Positions 47,601 to 58,447 of a DNA stretch of 64,000 nucleotides are shown piece after piece. The translations under genes and the position numbers were made by a program. The DNA is from Haemonchus contortus (taxonomy: Eukaryota; Nematoda; Chromadorea; Rhabditida; Trichostrongylidae): assembly GCA_000469685.2 (NCBI GenBank), contig LS997563.1, positions 15,489,940 to 15,553,939 on the forward strand, written 5' to 3'. Positions within the stretch are counted from its first letter, which is position 1; each line of letters begins with the position of its first letter. The notes under the pieces are model-generated. The model saw only the letters and a program-made list of their open reading frames with translations, did not search any database and was not told the DNA's origin.

Positions 47601-48137
47601 CCACAACTGCCCTGGTCACTGACTATGACTGTTGGAGAGATGATGAGCAGGTAATAACGCCACCTTACCATTCCACAATTCCGATTAGAACGGGTTTCAT
47701 TGATATGGGGGATAACGGCTCGCTAGGGGTGGCAACCGAGCCACAGAAGCCTGGCTTTCAGACTAAATTTGTGAATTTTTAGGTGTCCATGGAATTGGTT
47801 ATGAAAACGTTCAAGGAGAACTCTTACAAAGCGAAGAGTCTATTTGTTGAAGCAGTGAAACGAATCGCCAAGGAGGATTGGAAAGCTGAAATCGCTAGGA
47901 TGAAGGTACCATTAAGTAATCGAGCTTGTAAGGCAGCTTCCGAACTACGTAATATGAGTACCTAATCTGACTGAAGTAAATGACTGATGGCTAACAAAGT
48001 CCTACCAGCTGCTATTGAGTTCCTGCCTTGCCGACGGTTGCTCACCTTGTAAAATGTTAGCTTACTTTCAGAAAGCTGCAAGAGATGCTGTTATGGTGGG
48101 AGCCGAAGTCACTATTCCTCACCTTGTTGTTACATGA
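44670..48137 (+). CDS. S-methyl-5'-thioadenosine phosphorylase (8 exons)
   Basis: This enzyme cleaves methylthioadenosine with phosphate to adenine and 5-methylthioribose-1-phosphate, the first step of methionine salvage after polyamine synthesis. Exons: 44670-44790, 46639-46749, 46931-47024, 47098-47200, 47344-47496, 47567-47650, 47783-47905, 48072-48137. They sum to 285 codons including stop, almost exactly the 283-aa human enzyme. Motifs in order: IGIMGGSGLEDP (phosphate-binding loop), [85 protein letters not shown], and VTDYDCWRDD (base-binding Asp). The ATG follows directly on a TTCAG, possibly a trans-splice or 5' UTR splice site. Intron 1 is 1.85 kb. The junction before 47098 has no AG acceptor, although residue conservation across it (DRT) is excellent. 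Confidence 0.95.
44791..46638. other. first intron of the phosphorylase gene, 1.85 kb
   Basis: I see no gene or recognisable repeat in it. Confidence 0.5.
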
Positions 48138-48352
48138 AACGAATTACTGGTGGAGGGGCTGAATAATTGAATATTTCTTAAGCATAGGTATTTTCCAATC
48201 TGACTTTTGTTTCTGGTACATGTTAGTTGCCTTGTTAATTATATTGAATTCACAACCTGAAGGGTTCTCGAGCTTTTTTTGTGTTGTGCTTTGATCACTC
48301 GAGTCGGACAGGGTAAATTTGCAAGTGTCGATAAGAATTGTCGTTTGAAAAG

Positions 48353-48358
48353 AATAAA
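48353..48358 (+). promoter_or_regulatory. polyadenylation signal AATAAA
   Basis: Canonical AATAAA about 215 bases after the phosphorylase stop codon, followed by T-rich sequence. Confidence 0.6.
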
Positions 48359-48359
48359 G

Positions 48360-50615
48360 ATTTACTTTTCGAAAACTTACTTGAGAATGTGATTACGTAA
48401 GGAAAGACACAGTCGTTCTATCAGCGGCCAAGCTAATTAGGTTGTGAAAGTATCTGCCAAAAATTTAACAACGGTCCAAACTTCTTCCGGGAATTTCTGG
48501 AAGCTCTTATATAACTAGTGAAAGGACACTACTATTCCGTCCTGGGAAGAAGTTGAGTGAATCGGTCGGGGTCACGTTCCTCATCGCATTTCAGACAAAT
48601 GGATCAAAAAGTGCCTGATTATTGGTCGATGTGTGACCTTTGATATTGTCCACCACAGCTCGGGGATTAGGATTAAGAGCACCTCTCAGGGCATAATCTG
48701 AATATGAAAAAAAGGATAGTGCTTACTGAAGAGCAACTGGATAGCTTTGCAGGCTTGCTTCTTCACATTTGCTATATGATTAATCATTCAATGTTCCACC
48801 GACTTCAATCGATACTAAGCCATTACGCCCGCATGCAAGTGCATAACATATCGGGAGGTTGCAAGATATTGCAGTCGGTTGACTGAGTCGAGGTTCATCT
48901 TCGACCTTCCCCTTTCAGCATATGAAATGGTATGCCGAGGTGGTACTTAGAACCCCTTAGATAGGCCTCGGAAGCCAAATGCTTTGCACATGTTTCAGCA
49001 GTTTTAGCAGCGGAGTAGCTGGAGTCAATTTCGTAGAGGTGCGGTTAAAACAATGTAGACCATTCGGTCATTATACGTTCAAATGAATAGTAATGGAGAC
49101 CCGATATGCTTTGCTATACATTAAGGTAGTCCTTACAAATACCTATATGGAAGCTTCCAGAAAATCTCGAGGAAAAAAAACTGGACTACTGAGAACTTTT
49201 TGCCGGATTCTTTCTGCATAACCTAATAATCAACTCACATTTTGAAGAGAATTTTTATTATCATATGTATGAAGAATGCCCACACACTATTTGATCAACT
49301 CGGTATCCGAAAAGGTCACTATTGATTTGGGTGGACGTGTCAATAAGGGCGTTCTTCATCACGGTCTCCACGTACACCTAAAATATAATTTTGGAAATTT
49401 ACAGAACGAATCTCTTGGAGATAAGGAGACCCGAGCATAATCTATTGGGGAAGAACGATATTGGGTTGCTCGGAATGCCTTCGGCTGTTTGGAATGCATC
49501 TTGTACGCATAGTGTTTAATGAAAAGCGAATGAATAATTTTCTCTGAATATATATTCATGAAGAACACGAATCTGCGTGAATCTTCGTTTTTTTTGCGTA
49601 AGCATTTCTCAATCTGTTTTCATTTAAGATTGCACAGAAATGATAAACCAAGTGGAGCATTTCAGAGCGTCTTATACTTTCTTCAGAGGCCACGATACAG
49701 TGGAAGACGTAAAAAAGAATTCACCAAAAAACGGTAAGGCCTGTTCCGCATCCCTAATTGATAACGACCACGACCAAATAAAAAAGTTACATCATATCTG
49801 CGTATTAATTCACGTCAAATTCAGAATGTTTACCGCGTAACTGGGCTATGATATCGTACGTCATTGAACCAGGTACAGTTACAAGGATGCTTACGGTGGT
49901 TTACTTGAACTTCTTGAATTTGAAGACACTACAAAAACGGCCATAATTCGCAAAAGATGTTCGAAAAAACCCTATAGGACGCTTTCGCGCTCCATAACAT
50001 AACGCTAGTTGGTTATTACGTATACGCTGTGTAGCACAGAGTTCAACACATCGATCTTAACTGTTCAAGACTATTTCAAGTAGATTCGCCCTTTCTGTTA
50101 ACCTTTTAAAATGATCTTAGACCACAACCCCCATGTACCGCGCGGTAAAATCCTTTATTAGCAGCATGGTTGGAAAGTGTGGCTTGAACCCTGTGACATT
50201 CGTAAAGAAAGGGCTAGTGAAGCTTTTCCAAAGCTGGCAAATCGTAATTAAATGATTTCTAATGTAACGTACTACTGTCCCAGATTACTTAGTCTTAATT
50301 CACAATAACTTCATAATAACGACAAAGACTTTCCAAGTCTAACGAGTAAATGAAAGTTAGGGTTGCAAATATTCTTGAGGTTTTAAATAGAATCTTGTGA
50401 ATATTCTGGAAAGCACAGATGATATGAACGCTAGCAACTTCATTACCTGATAGATAGATCGTATTAGCTCAGGAATACCAACAGCCGATGGATCGGTATT
50501 CATTACCATTTTTAAACCAGTGGGTGTTTCCATATAATTCAAGCGATATGAGGACGTTTTGAAATAGCGAACCAGCTGATGTCTGGAACAAACAGCTTGT
50601 GTAATATACCAAAGT
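48360..50615. other. gene-free stretch
   Basis: No supported gene, RNA or mobile element in this AT-rich segment. Confidence 0.5.
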
Positions 50616-50620
50616 ACGCG

Positions 50621-50816
50621 TGCTTTCAGAGTTCAACTACATGCACTGTTTCACCGACCAACCGATCGACGGTGTTACTGGCCACATGCTGACAACACAG
50701 GATAGATTCCTTCAAGGCCCGTGAGCGGTATCCATCGGTCCAGTGTTGTCAATACGTTTCCAGCGGTTGGTAGGCAGGTCGGACGGTGAAACGCATGACG
50801 TTTAACTGTGATAGCA
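50621..50816. mobile_element. foldback MITE, FB1 family, diverged
   Basis: The left arm TGCTTTCAGAGTTCAACTAC pairs imperfectly with the right arm GTTTAACTGTGATAGCAC. Inner GTTTCACCGACC and GGACGGTGAAAC pair, and the centre has GACAACACAGGAT and CCAGTGTTGTCAA like other FB1 copies. Confidence 0.6.
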
Positions 50817-50819
50817 CCC

Positions 50820-52080
50820 ATTATATCAAGGTCAATAAATTTTTGAATGCAACTCGCAGCATGGAGAAATTCAAGCTTAATCTTCTGTTGGCTGAATACA
50901 GTGAAATGGGAACAGTACCTTCAAAAATGTTCCTCCAAGGACTACATGCTTACAAATTAGTAAGTGTAGGTAACCAAATAAAATCACAGTATAATAACAA
51001 CGTACCCATCCTTACTTGAAAGTCGCTCCGAGAATGAGCGAAGCGAAACTAGCATCCCGAACATTAGTTTGAACTCCTGTAAAATTAAATGAGCTAGTTC
51101 TCCTACATCACTCCCATTTGGAAACAACAGCAAACCTCGCTTTTGGCCATTCCAGATTGCTTATCTCTTCTCCATTCTTTGTAAAAAATGCAAGTTCCAT
51201 CTCGATTGAATAAATAAAAATTATAAATAGTCATGCCATGAACACTAAGTTGAAAGAGCTCCTAAAGAATCATCCCATCAAATCCGAAGTAGTTCATTAA
51301 ATAGAGCCTTTGACATCGCTGCTGGAGGAATTTGTACTTCGCAGACACGCAGCGTGGGTGCCACCGCGGTCCCTAGAGCGCGAAATCATATGAGGAGAGC
51401 CTGCAATACAGCTTTAGCCATTTCGGCTCACTTGACAATTAGCGAGCCGTCGTTTTGGTTACAACATGGAGGATCACAACGATAAAGATGGAAGCTCAAG
51501 AAGTCCCGTTCCAGATACGAAGGGAAGTATAAAGGAGCTCAAGCTAAGGGTGTTGGAAGTGCGTTCATTCGCCACCGTCGATGCTACGTGAAAACCTGGC
51601 GGCGTCTGCGAAATTCGCTGTGGGACCGCAATGCCGTTACCCGCGCTCTTGTGCTTAGTTGCAGCTGTCCTAAATTTTGTAGGTAAAAATGTAGTTGGGG
51701 GAGCCACCCATCCGAAGGTCAGTATATCAAGAAATGAACTCAATGAAACGCGTTAAACCGTGTTATATCACGGACATGCCAGTTTTTGAATAAGGGCTTT
51801 TGTGGGGAAGGGGCACCGCGGTGGGCAAGTTTTCTTTCTTTTTTTCTTTTTTTTGCAGGAGGTAATCATCCCAGCCACCCAGGTGCTCCTACCCTACATA
51901 GGCTCATTTGGGGAACTAAATTTCTTTAGCTGAAACCGCATAAAAGAGCTAAGGTGGTCGGTTCCCATCATCCTCTACGCATCCGATACAGTGCTATATT
52001 TATAACAAGGACTAACACCTGTAAAGGATGGGTAAAGCGCGAATTAGCAAAATACATTTATTAGCCCCGAGTTTACGGTA
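50820..52080. other. gene-free stretch
   Basis: No supported gene. 51810-51895 resembles the GTGCTCCT/TGCA repeat blocks at 40290-40375. Confidence 0.45.
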
Positions 52081-52089
52081 CGGTTGATG

Positions 52090-52551
52090 TTTACAGTTAA
52101 GTTTGCCTTCGCGTCAATTCTCAGCTTCATCTTGTGTTTTCAGACGACAGCGGAGATAAGGCTGGGAACCGTATAAAAGCCGCGCACGACCGTACTCGAG
52201 GCTCTCTGGCTCGCTTGTTCTTCAACTGCATCAACCCAGGACGACGTCACGTTTCGGCGGACCTCACCACCGACACCGAAATGCTCTACCCGGTGACCTA
52301 CGGCCGAGGGCACTGGATGAGCTTTGTGCTCGTCTGTCCCCCAGGCCAGGGGCCCCGGGGCCATTCTTCATATCCGCATATACTCATGTCGCTGTATTGT
52401 CCGTATTGTCGCATATTATCAATCGTGTTCTGGTTCTATGTTGTGCCTTAAGGATAAACGATATTATATATGAGGTGTTATGTCTTGGATAGGTCATGAC
52501 CTGAGGCTGAGATAGGTGGGTATAAATGATCCCGATGGGCCGGATCATTAC
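52090..52551 (+). mobile_element. candidate 5' LTR of the large retroelement
   Basis: The region has a TATA box (TATAAAA at 52172-52178). Just after 52551 comes TGGTAGCAGCGAGTGTGG, which has the TGG start and position expected of a tRNA primer-binding site. The matching 3' LTR is beyond the window, so neither LTR boundary can be proven; the left edge is a guess. A second TATA-like box (GCATAAATACCC, about 53537) is an alternative promoter. Confidence 0.35.
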
Positions 52552-52569
52552 TGGTAGCAGCGAGTGTGG
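52552..52569 (+). other. candidate primer-binding site
   Basis: TGGTAGCAGCGAGTGTGG begins with the TGG complementary to a tRNA CCA tail. The cognate tRNA is not identified. About 140 bases downstream is a strong splice donor, GAAG|GTGAGT (52691/52692), as expected in a leader that feeds spliced subgenomic RNA. Confidence 0.35.
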
Positions 52570-53756
52570 TCTCCGAGTGAGCCACAATCCCCCGACCAGG
52601 TGGGCTAGTAGTTGTAGCAGTAGTCCCTCTCTTTGGAGAGATGACCGGTTTAAGCCTCGACCGGGGAGCTTTGCTCGTGGGTGTCACGAAGGTGAGTTTC
52701 GAGGGAATTCCCGGGCCTCCCTCTGAAAATTCCCCTCCCTTTGTACCTCACCCTCATCGCTCTATTAGTTTGTGTTTTAGTGTTCTCGCTGCATTCGTGA
52801 AGAAATCCGGAACGATATACGTTAGGAGCTCCTTATCGCGGAATATGTAGTATGGCCCGGTTTTGCCGGCAAAATCTCCGTCACCACTGGGACTGGGAGT
52901 CCAAACCTCTGCTTAAGCCATGAGAAGTATCGCCACAAAGCTCTAATCTCGATAGCCCAGGTACGATTTATTCTTTTGTAATTATTCATTTCTGCAGTAT
53001 ATCCCGCCACATTTCTCGTACAACTTTCAATCCAACTGCATTTCTTCAAGTACACTTTTTTTTCCAATGAGTGATATTTTCCTACCCGATAAAGGATGTG
53101 TATTATTTGCCATTTCTATTAGTCTCTTACGCTCTAGTGCACAGTTTAAATTCTCCTGCTCTCAAGATCTTGCGCAAGTCCCGCTAAACGGCACACTTCC
53201 CGCCTTCCTTTTCAGAAACTTATGGCAGATCGCACTTCCCGTTTATCCTATTCCTATCCTACGTTTCTTTTTTCATTTTCTCCGTTCAAAAATGCTCCTC
53301 TCTCACATAGCACATTTGAATTTCGAATATGTCTCAACATTTCCCCATGTTTACTTTCTCAGATCACAAAATGCCATCCAGATCTTTTCGCAGCTTCGCC
53401 GACACTTTCCCAGCCTCGAATTCCAACATAGCAGCGGGAGCGTATTCTTATCTGATCGGAGCAGCTTCTCGGCTCTGCTCAGCATGACAAACATTCCGCA
53501 ACTGTAGATTCATAACATGATAACAGTACCCTTGGCATAAATACCCATCGTCGCTCGTTCAATCCATCCAGTCTGTTCACTGTGCACAGCTCATACTCTA
53601 CTCTCTACCATTCCTCGTCCTACAACCAGATCCCAAACCTGCCAATCCAGGGAATCGTCATCAACCCCAGAGGTACCCACTTCGGACCAGCAAGAAGGAG
53701 TCCCTCTACTATTCGAACTGGACGCCCCTGCAGGCACTTCGCTCTCATTAGAAGGA

Positions 53757-54763
53757 GTGGCGGAGATGCCTACCACGGATTCTGACGCTCCCCCTGTTAG
53801 CGGCCTGACCTTCGGGCAGCTCGCACCCAAAACTTTGAAAGTCTTCTCAGGCTCCGACGGCCAAGACTTCGAGTCTTGGTTTAGGCGCTTTGAGGATATG
53901 GTGCGGATGGTTAACCACCGCTACCAGAACAACTCAAGACCAATACATTGGTCGGGTACCTAGATGGGGAAGCCCGTGACCTAGTCGACGAAATGCCGGA
54001 AAAGGACAAGAACCAATATCGCAGGATAGTTGAGCACCTGCGCGATCATTTTGAGTCACCGCACTTCCGAAGCCTGGCAAGACAGCAATTAAGTGACTGC
54101 AAGCAGGGACCCACTGAGTCGGCCCGTGAGTTCGCAGAGCGCATCAAGCAAATCATTAAGAAAGTAACGCGCAATCAACCTAGACCATCTCAAAACGAAA
54201 GACTCCTTGATGAGTACCTAGATCGTCTCAGACCTGCCCTACGCTTTCATGTCAAGGCGGCCAACCCACCATCTTTTGAGGACGCCGTAGTCAAGGCAAT
54301 CACTTTTGAATCCCTCTTGGCGGATGCCGCAAACGCGATTACCATATTCCCTCCGGCGCAACCGCCTCCTCCCGTGGTCCACGCAATACATGCGCAACCA
54401 CGCATGGAGACAATGCCTCAGCAATACTATTCAGGTGGACGCAACTTCGGCATGCGTAGACCCTTGAGAAATTCCCAACCTAGAGGCATCTTTAATCGCA
54501 GAACTGCGGAACGCGCACCCAACTCTGACGTAACATGCTTTCGGTGTGGGAGAGTAGGCCATATTCAAACTTTCTGCAGGTTTCAACTCCCTCCATCGCA
54601 TTTGGCACCACCGAAGCCCTTTTATCGTACCGCAGCTAAACAACCGGTTCAAAGGGAGCCTCGTCAGTCGCGCAACCCATGGGGTAGCAGGCAGGCTCCC
54701 AACAATCAGCAATGGGTGGGAAATACCCAAGAACCCTTCAGGCATCAGAACATCCCTGCCTAA
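53757..54763 (+). pseudogene. gag: gag polyprotein (frameshifted)
   Basis: Capsid/nucleocapsid precursor of an LTR retroelement. The N-terminal part lies in the frame 53757-53963 and may extend upstream, where the frame is open and coding-like. It contains FESWFRRFEDMV, the typical start of a Retrotrans_gag domain. The rest is in another frame from about 53935 to the TAA at 54761-54763: YLDGEARDLVDEM, then RRIVEHLRDHF and FAERIKQIIKKV. It ends with a CCHC zinc knuckle, CFRCGRVGHIQTFC, near residue 200 of the second frame, and a basic Arg/Gln-rich tail. The one-base shift near 53925-53945 disables this copy. The second gag frame is the same frame as the env-like, protease and early RT frames that follow. 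Confidence 0.85.
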
Positions 54764-54796
54764 CCCAATCTTCGCAGCCAACCTAGGGTCTTCGCC

Positions 54797-56791
54797 ATGG
54801 AGTCCGCGGGACCTCAGGATGACCCGCACATTCAGTCGGATCAAGGGAGTACTCAGCAGAAAGATGCCCAGATCGCGGCTCTTCTCGAGAGAAATAGCGC
54901 GTTGGCGGATCTCGCATTCGCAACCCGCGACCTGAACCTTCAAGATGCACCGCAGGAACATCCCTCAAAGAGTACCAGGAGTTCCTCGGCTCCAATTAGC
55001 TGGGCCTACTCCTGTATGCTCGCTATAGCCGTCCTCTCTCAAATTTCAGACGCACACATTATGCCTCCTTTACTATGTTCTAATAAGGCACCGGTTAGTT
55101 ACTGGAAAATCCCTACCGATATCAACTGCTCTCAAATCCTGCCATCTATATCCGCTAAAGTGAAACCACTGACGATTAACGTATATAGGCCTAATACCGT
55201 GCGTTATAGAAGTATCGCCCACGTGTGTCGCGTCATAACTCAAACCGCGACATACTCGGTGAACTTTTTCGGAGCCCGCTCCCAATCCGTAGTATCACAT
55301 GAGCACACGGTTCCCCCTGAATCGTGTCGCCACATGGTTGCTCACAAGGCCTGCGCTCATGGCGACCTAATCACGGTGGGGACGGTCCTAAAAACTATGA
55401 ACACCCTAGAGATCGACTGGCCGTCAGCACCTTTCCAGTGCTGCACAGACTACTCCGTCTCGGTCTCCAACTGCATAGTTTTTCAGGCGTCAATTTTCGC
55501 GTACCATGGATCGGACTCCATTGAAAGCTCCATAGGACCCATGGATAACTGTAATTACCACCGCGGAGAGTGCAATATGCAATCAGGATCGGCAGTAATT
55601 TGGACCCCCGACAGCCAAGAGAGTTGTAGGTACATTTACGTTTCTTCAATGAAAGGCACATTGGCGGAAAAGGTCTGGCTTAGCGACTCCAAGGAGTTCG
55701 CACTTTCTTTCTCTCTTTCCGCTACTCCAATTTTTGATTGTGGTCACTCTCTTATCATCACAGATCAAGGTTATGCTATTGAATCTCTTTCATATTACCG
55801 TTCTAAACGTCATGTAAATCTATCCAGCCGCCAACAGGTTGGTCTTGCTACGACCAATCAGCTGGCTGCACAATTATTAGCTGTTGAAGACGGCATGCAA
55901 CAATCTATGAGCGAATCATTCCATCATGCTATTCTTGCTCTTTGCAAATCGATAAATTCTCTCAGTGCTTCTTTAATAGCCGCTATTTCTGCTAACCCCA
56001 CAATAGCCATGAGAAATATTCTTCAACGATCAGACATTGAAGCCAAGTTCCTAGGAAACAATATCGTTCGCACTAAATCATGCGCCAGCCTTTCACCCTC
56101 TATGTACTCGCTCTCGCCATTCAATAAGTCGTGCTTCTCATTACCTTCCATCTCGGTTTTCCTTCCAGATAAGACCCACTCGAAGGCTTTTCTCGATCCT
56201 GTCACTAATATTATCTCTCACACTGCCAGTGCCGTGCCATGTTCAACAGATTTATTATTTGAATTTCCTTTCAACGATTCCGTTTCTCAGTATATGCCGT
56301 TGTCTGGTTCGTTTCGTGTTATTCCTCGTTCTACCATAACCGTAATTGAGCACTCGTTTAACCGTCCTCAGAGTACCCTGCGTCCCGCTCTCACCCTTTT
56401 CCATAACTTGGTCATCACTAACATCAGCGAGTTCGTTCCCGAACAACAGTTTTCTGAGCTATGGGCAGCGCTTGAAGGAAATCAGGTAGCTTTGGAAGCC
56501 CATACTAGCGCGACAACTCACCACGACCCAACTAAGCCTAATATCCTCACGACCCCATCTTTTCCTCTTAGCTTCGCTAGCTTCCTCCTAACAACTATTT
56601 ACAAACCATGGGTCACCCTTTGCTGCATAGTAGTTTCAGTCCAGTTTCTATCTCGCATTATCATGTTATATATTTCGAGCCAAATTCCCACGCATCTGTT
56701 TCAGTACGTAGCTCGTTTCTACAGAAAAAGGGGGCGGAGCCAACCCCAGCCAATGCCAGCGCCGCAAAACTACAGTACTCCCGCGGAGTCC
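54797..56791 (+). CDS. envelope-glycoprotein-like reading frame between gag and protease
   Basis: The host part of a 728-codon frame; its last 64 codons lie in a nested MITE. After about 65 polar residues there is a hydrophobic signal-like segment (about 68-88, CMLAIAVLSQISDA). A Cys-rich ectodomain follows, with potential N-glycosylation sites (NCS, NLS, NKS, NDS, NIS). An RSKR furin-like site lies at residues 335-338, then a heptad-like region (ATTNQLAAQLLAVEDGM). A membrane anchor sits at about 595-630 (WVTLCCIVVSVQFLSRIIML), followed by a basic tail. This layout is that of a viral surface/fusion glycoprotein, but I cannot assign it to a known envelope family. Only a TAA and 33 bases separate it from gag, in the same frame, and it would run in frame into the protease but for the MITE. 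An envelope normally lies 3' of integrase, so the position is odd. Confidence 0.6.
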
Positions 56792-57169
56792 CGAGTAACG
56801 GAACTTCTCCCCTATCGCGGCATTCTCCCTTGCGGCATGCGGCGAATGTCACTGCAGTCACCGTACTCCCGCCAATCGATAGGACGCGGAAATTTCGTTG
56901 ATTGCCTTGCTTTTTTATTCGATTTAATCGTTTTTTCTTCTGTTTCTTTTTCGTTTTCGTGTTTATTAGACTTGATTAATTAGAATGACCCCTCCTATAT
57001 AAACGACGATCAATACCGCATTGGAATTGACAAGAGCGGCCAGCCAATTCAAATAATTAAAGGACTCCCTACCTCACAAATTGCGCGCCCCAATCTTCCA
57101 TCGCAATCCCGCGATAGGCGGCGGGTGCGGCGTCTGCGACGCCGTGTTGGGGGAGAAGTTCCCGGACCC
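56792..57169. mobile_element. 378-bp MITE nested in the retroelement (env-like/protease boundary)
   Basis: Same family as 43585-43961, alignable from end to end. It is bounded by 9-bp direct repeats GCGGAGTCC (56783-56791 and 57170-57178). The repeat is in the same codon phase on both sides, so the host reading frame was continuous before insertion. The MITE supplies an in-frame stop (frame ending 56983) and, near its right end, an ATG (57125) in frame with the protease. Confidence 0.92.
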
Positions 57170-57178
57170 GCGGAGTCC

Positions 57179-58042
57179 CCAATCCCCTTAGAGCCAGCTC
57201 CCTTTCCCACGGTTTACACCTTATCGGTAGCGACTCAATCCCTTTCCACACACATACGGATCACAGTTAACGGAGTCAATGTATCGGCATTGATTGATAC
57301 CGGATCCAGTATCACCTTGGCTGCGCAAAACCTTTGCGCAGCTTTGGGTGTCTTCACGTTAGACCCCCCACAATCTATCACGGCAATGGGTATGGCAGGT
57401 ATCCACGTCCCAATGGCTGGATCCAAGAAAGTCCAATTAAGAATTGCCAATATCTGTCTGCAGCACACTTTGCATTTCACCAAGGGTTCGTGCGTTCCTA
57501 ACATCCACTCAGCGTACGAAGTTATCTTGGGAAATGATCTCCTAGCTTTGTTACCAACCATGACTATTGACTACCAAAATCACCAGGTTTCTTTCGGCCA
57601 AGCTACCCTTCCCTTGGGTCAAGCGGTACGTCCCCCCCAACCTTTCCCCCTGATACCGTTCCCGGTGTGCGTAAGCGATACTATAAAACTGCAGCGAAAC
57701 ATGGAAACTTTTGTTCCGTGCACCCTGAACAATTGGGAAGAAGCCACAGACTTCACGCTCGTCTCTCAAGCGATGCGTCTTTTTCAAAGGGACCTCTCTG
57801 TAGCTCCCGCCATAATCAATTCTAAACAGCCAGTTCTACTGGTATCCAATCCTACCAACCAACCTCAGACGTTGTACGCAGGCATGCATATAGCGAAGGC
57901 CATGCCATTGACCAAGGAAATTGCTCTGACTGACCATAGTGAGCCTTCACTCCCCCCCATAGCGGCTACCTGTGTGGACTCATTTGACGGGGCTGATCCC
58001 TCTTATAGGATCAACCTCGATCAATGTGATGTCACCAATACT
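57179..58042 (+). CDS. retroelement aspartic protease (pol N-terminus)
   Basis: A retropepsin that would process the Gag-Pol polyprotein as a dimer. The catalytic motif is in ALIDTGSSITL, about 60 codons after the MITE boundary, and the downstream strand motif is VILGNDLLALLP. About 200 further codons of linker precede RT. The annotated frame opens at an ATG inside the upstream MITE (57125) and closes inside the downstream MITE (58141); only 57179-58042 plus the target repeats are original element sequence. Confidence 0.88.
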
Positions 58043-58052
58043 CAGCGTAGCA

Positions 58053-58447
58053 GGGGGGCGCGCGATTCACGCGCCAATATAATGAGGTCATCGCGCACGC
58101 AGCACCGTTTCAGTACCTTCCTGTTGAGATGGACCAAATAAATTTGCAGTAGTTCACTGCTTCACCATGAATTAGAGCAAATCTCTTCACTATAGCAATA
58201 AAGCCCCTTTTATGTTAATAATTCACTCCATAGGTCAACAATTTACCAGTCAAACGTTCAAAATAAGAATAACTTTAATTTTTTCGATCCTAGTAAACGC
58301 AATCCATCTGTAAAGGTGCATAGTTGGTCATTTCTTCACTTATTCTGCTTATAAGTTCTTATAACTTCCGTTATGATGGTAAGAATGGTGTTTTAGCGTG
58401 TTTTGTCCGATGACCTCATTATATCGGCGCGTGAATCGCACCACACC
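58053..58447. mobile_element. 395-bp MITE nested in the retroelement (protease/RT boundary)
   Basis: Long TIRs of about 40 bp: the left is GGGGGGCGCGCGATTCACGC then GCCAATATAATGAGGTCATC; the right end, reverse-complemented, is GGGTGTGGTGCGATTCACGC then GCCGATATAATGAGGTCATC. It is flanked by the 10-bp repeat CAGCGTAGCA (58043-58052 and 58448-58457), again in the same codon phase on both sides. The interior is AT-rich and non-coding. The outer terminal sequence resembles the FB2 family ends. Confidence 0.92.

Noticed and set aside
52134..52451. 105-codon frame in the putative LTR
   Set aside because: Covers the TATA box and candidate LTR; no recognisable domain.
53067..53507. 146-codon frame upstream of gag
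   Set aside because: Phe/Ser/Leu-rich with no domain, in a C/T-rich leader region; likely untranslated leader or intron.
54431..54961. 176-codon minus-strand frame
   Set aside because: It is the antisense shadow of the gag tail and env-like N-terminus; no domain, and the sense frame has the zinc knuckle.
54797..56791. Host membrane-protein gene inserted in the retroelement
   Set aside because: The frame is intronless, in phase with gag and protease, and viral-glycoprotein-like in layout, so element origin is more likely, though not proven.
56792..58447. The two nested MITEs as introns of the pol gene
   Set aside because: Direct duplications at both ends and TIRs explain them as insertions; GT/AG choices near the ends do not restore the frame.
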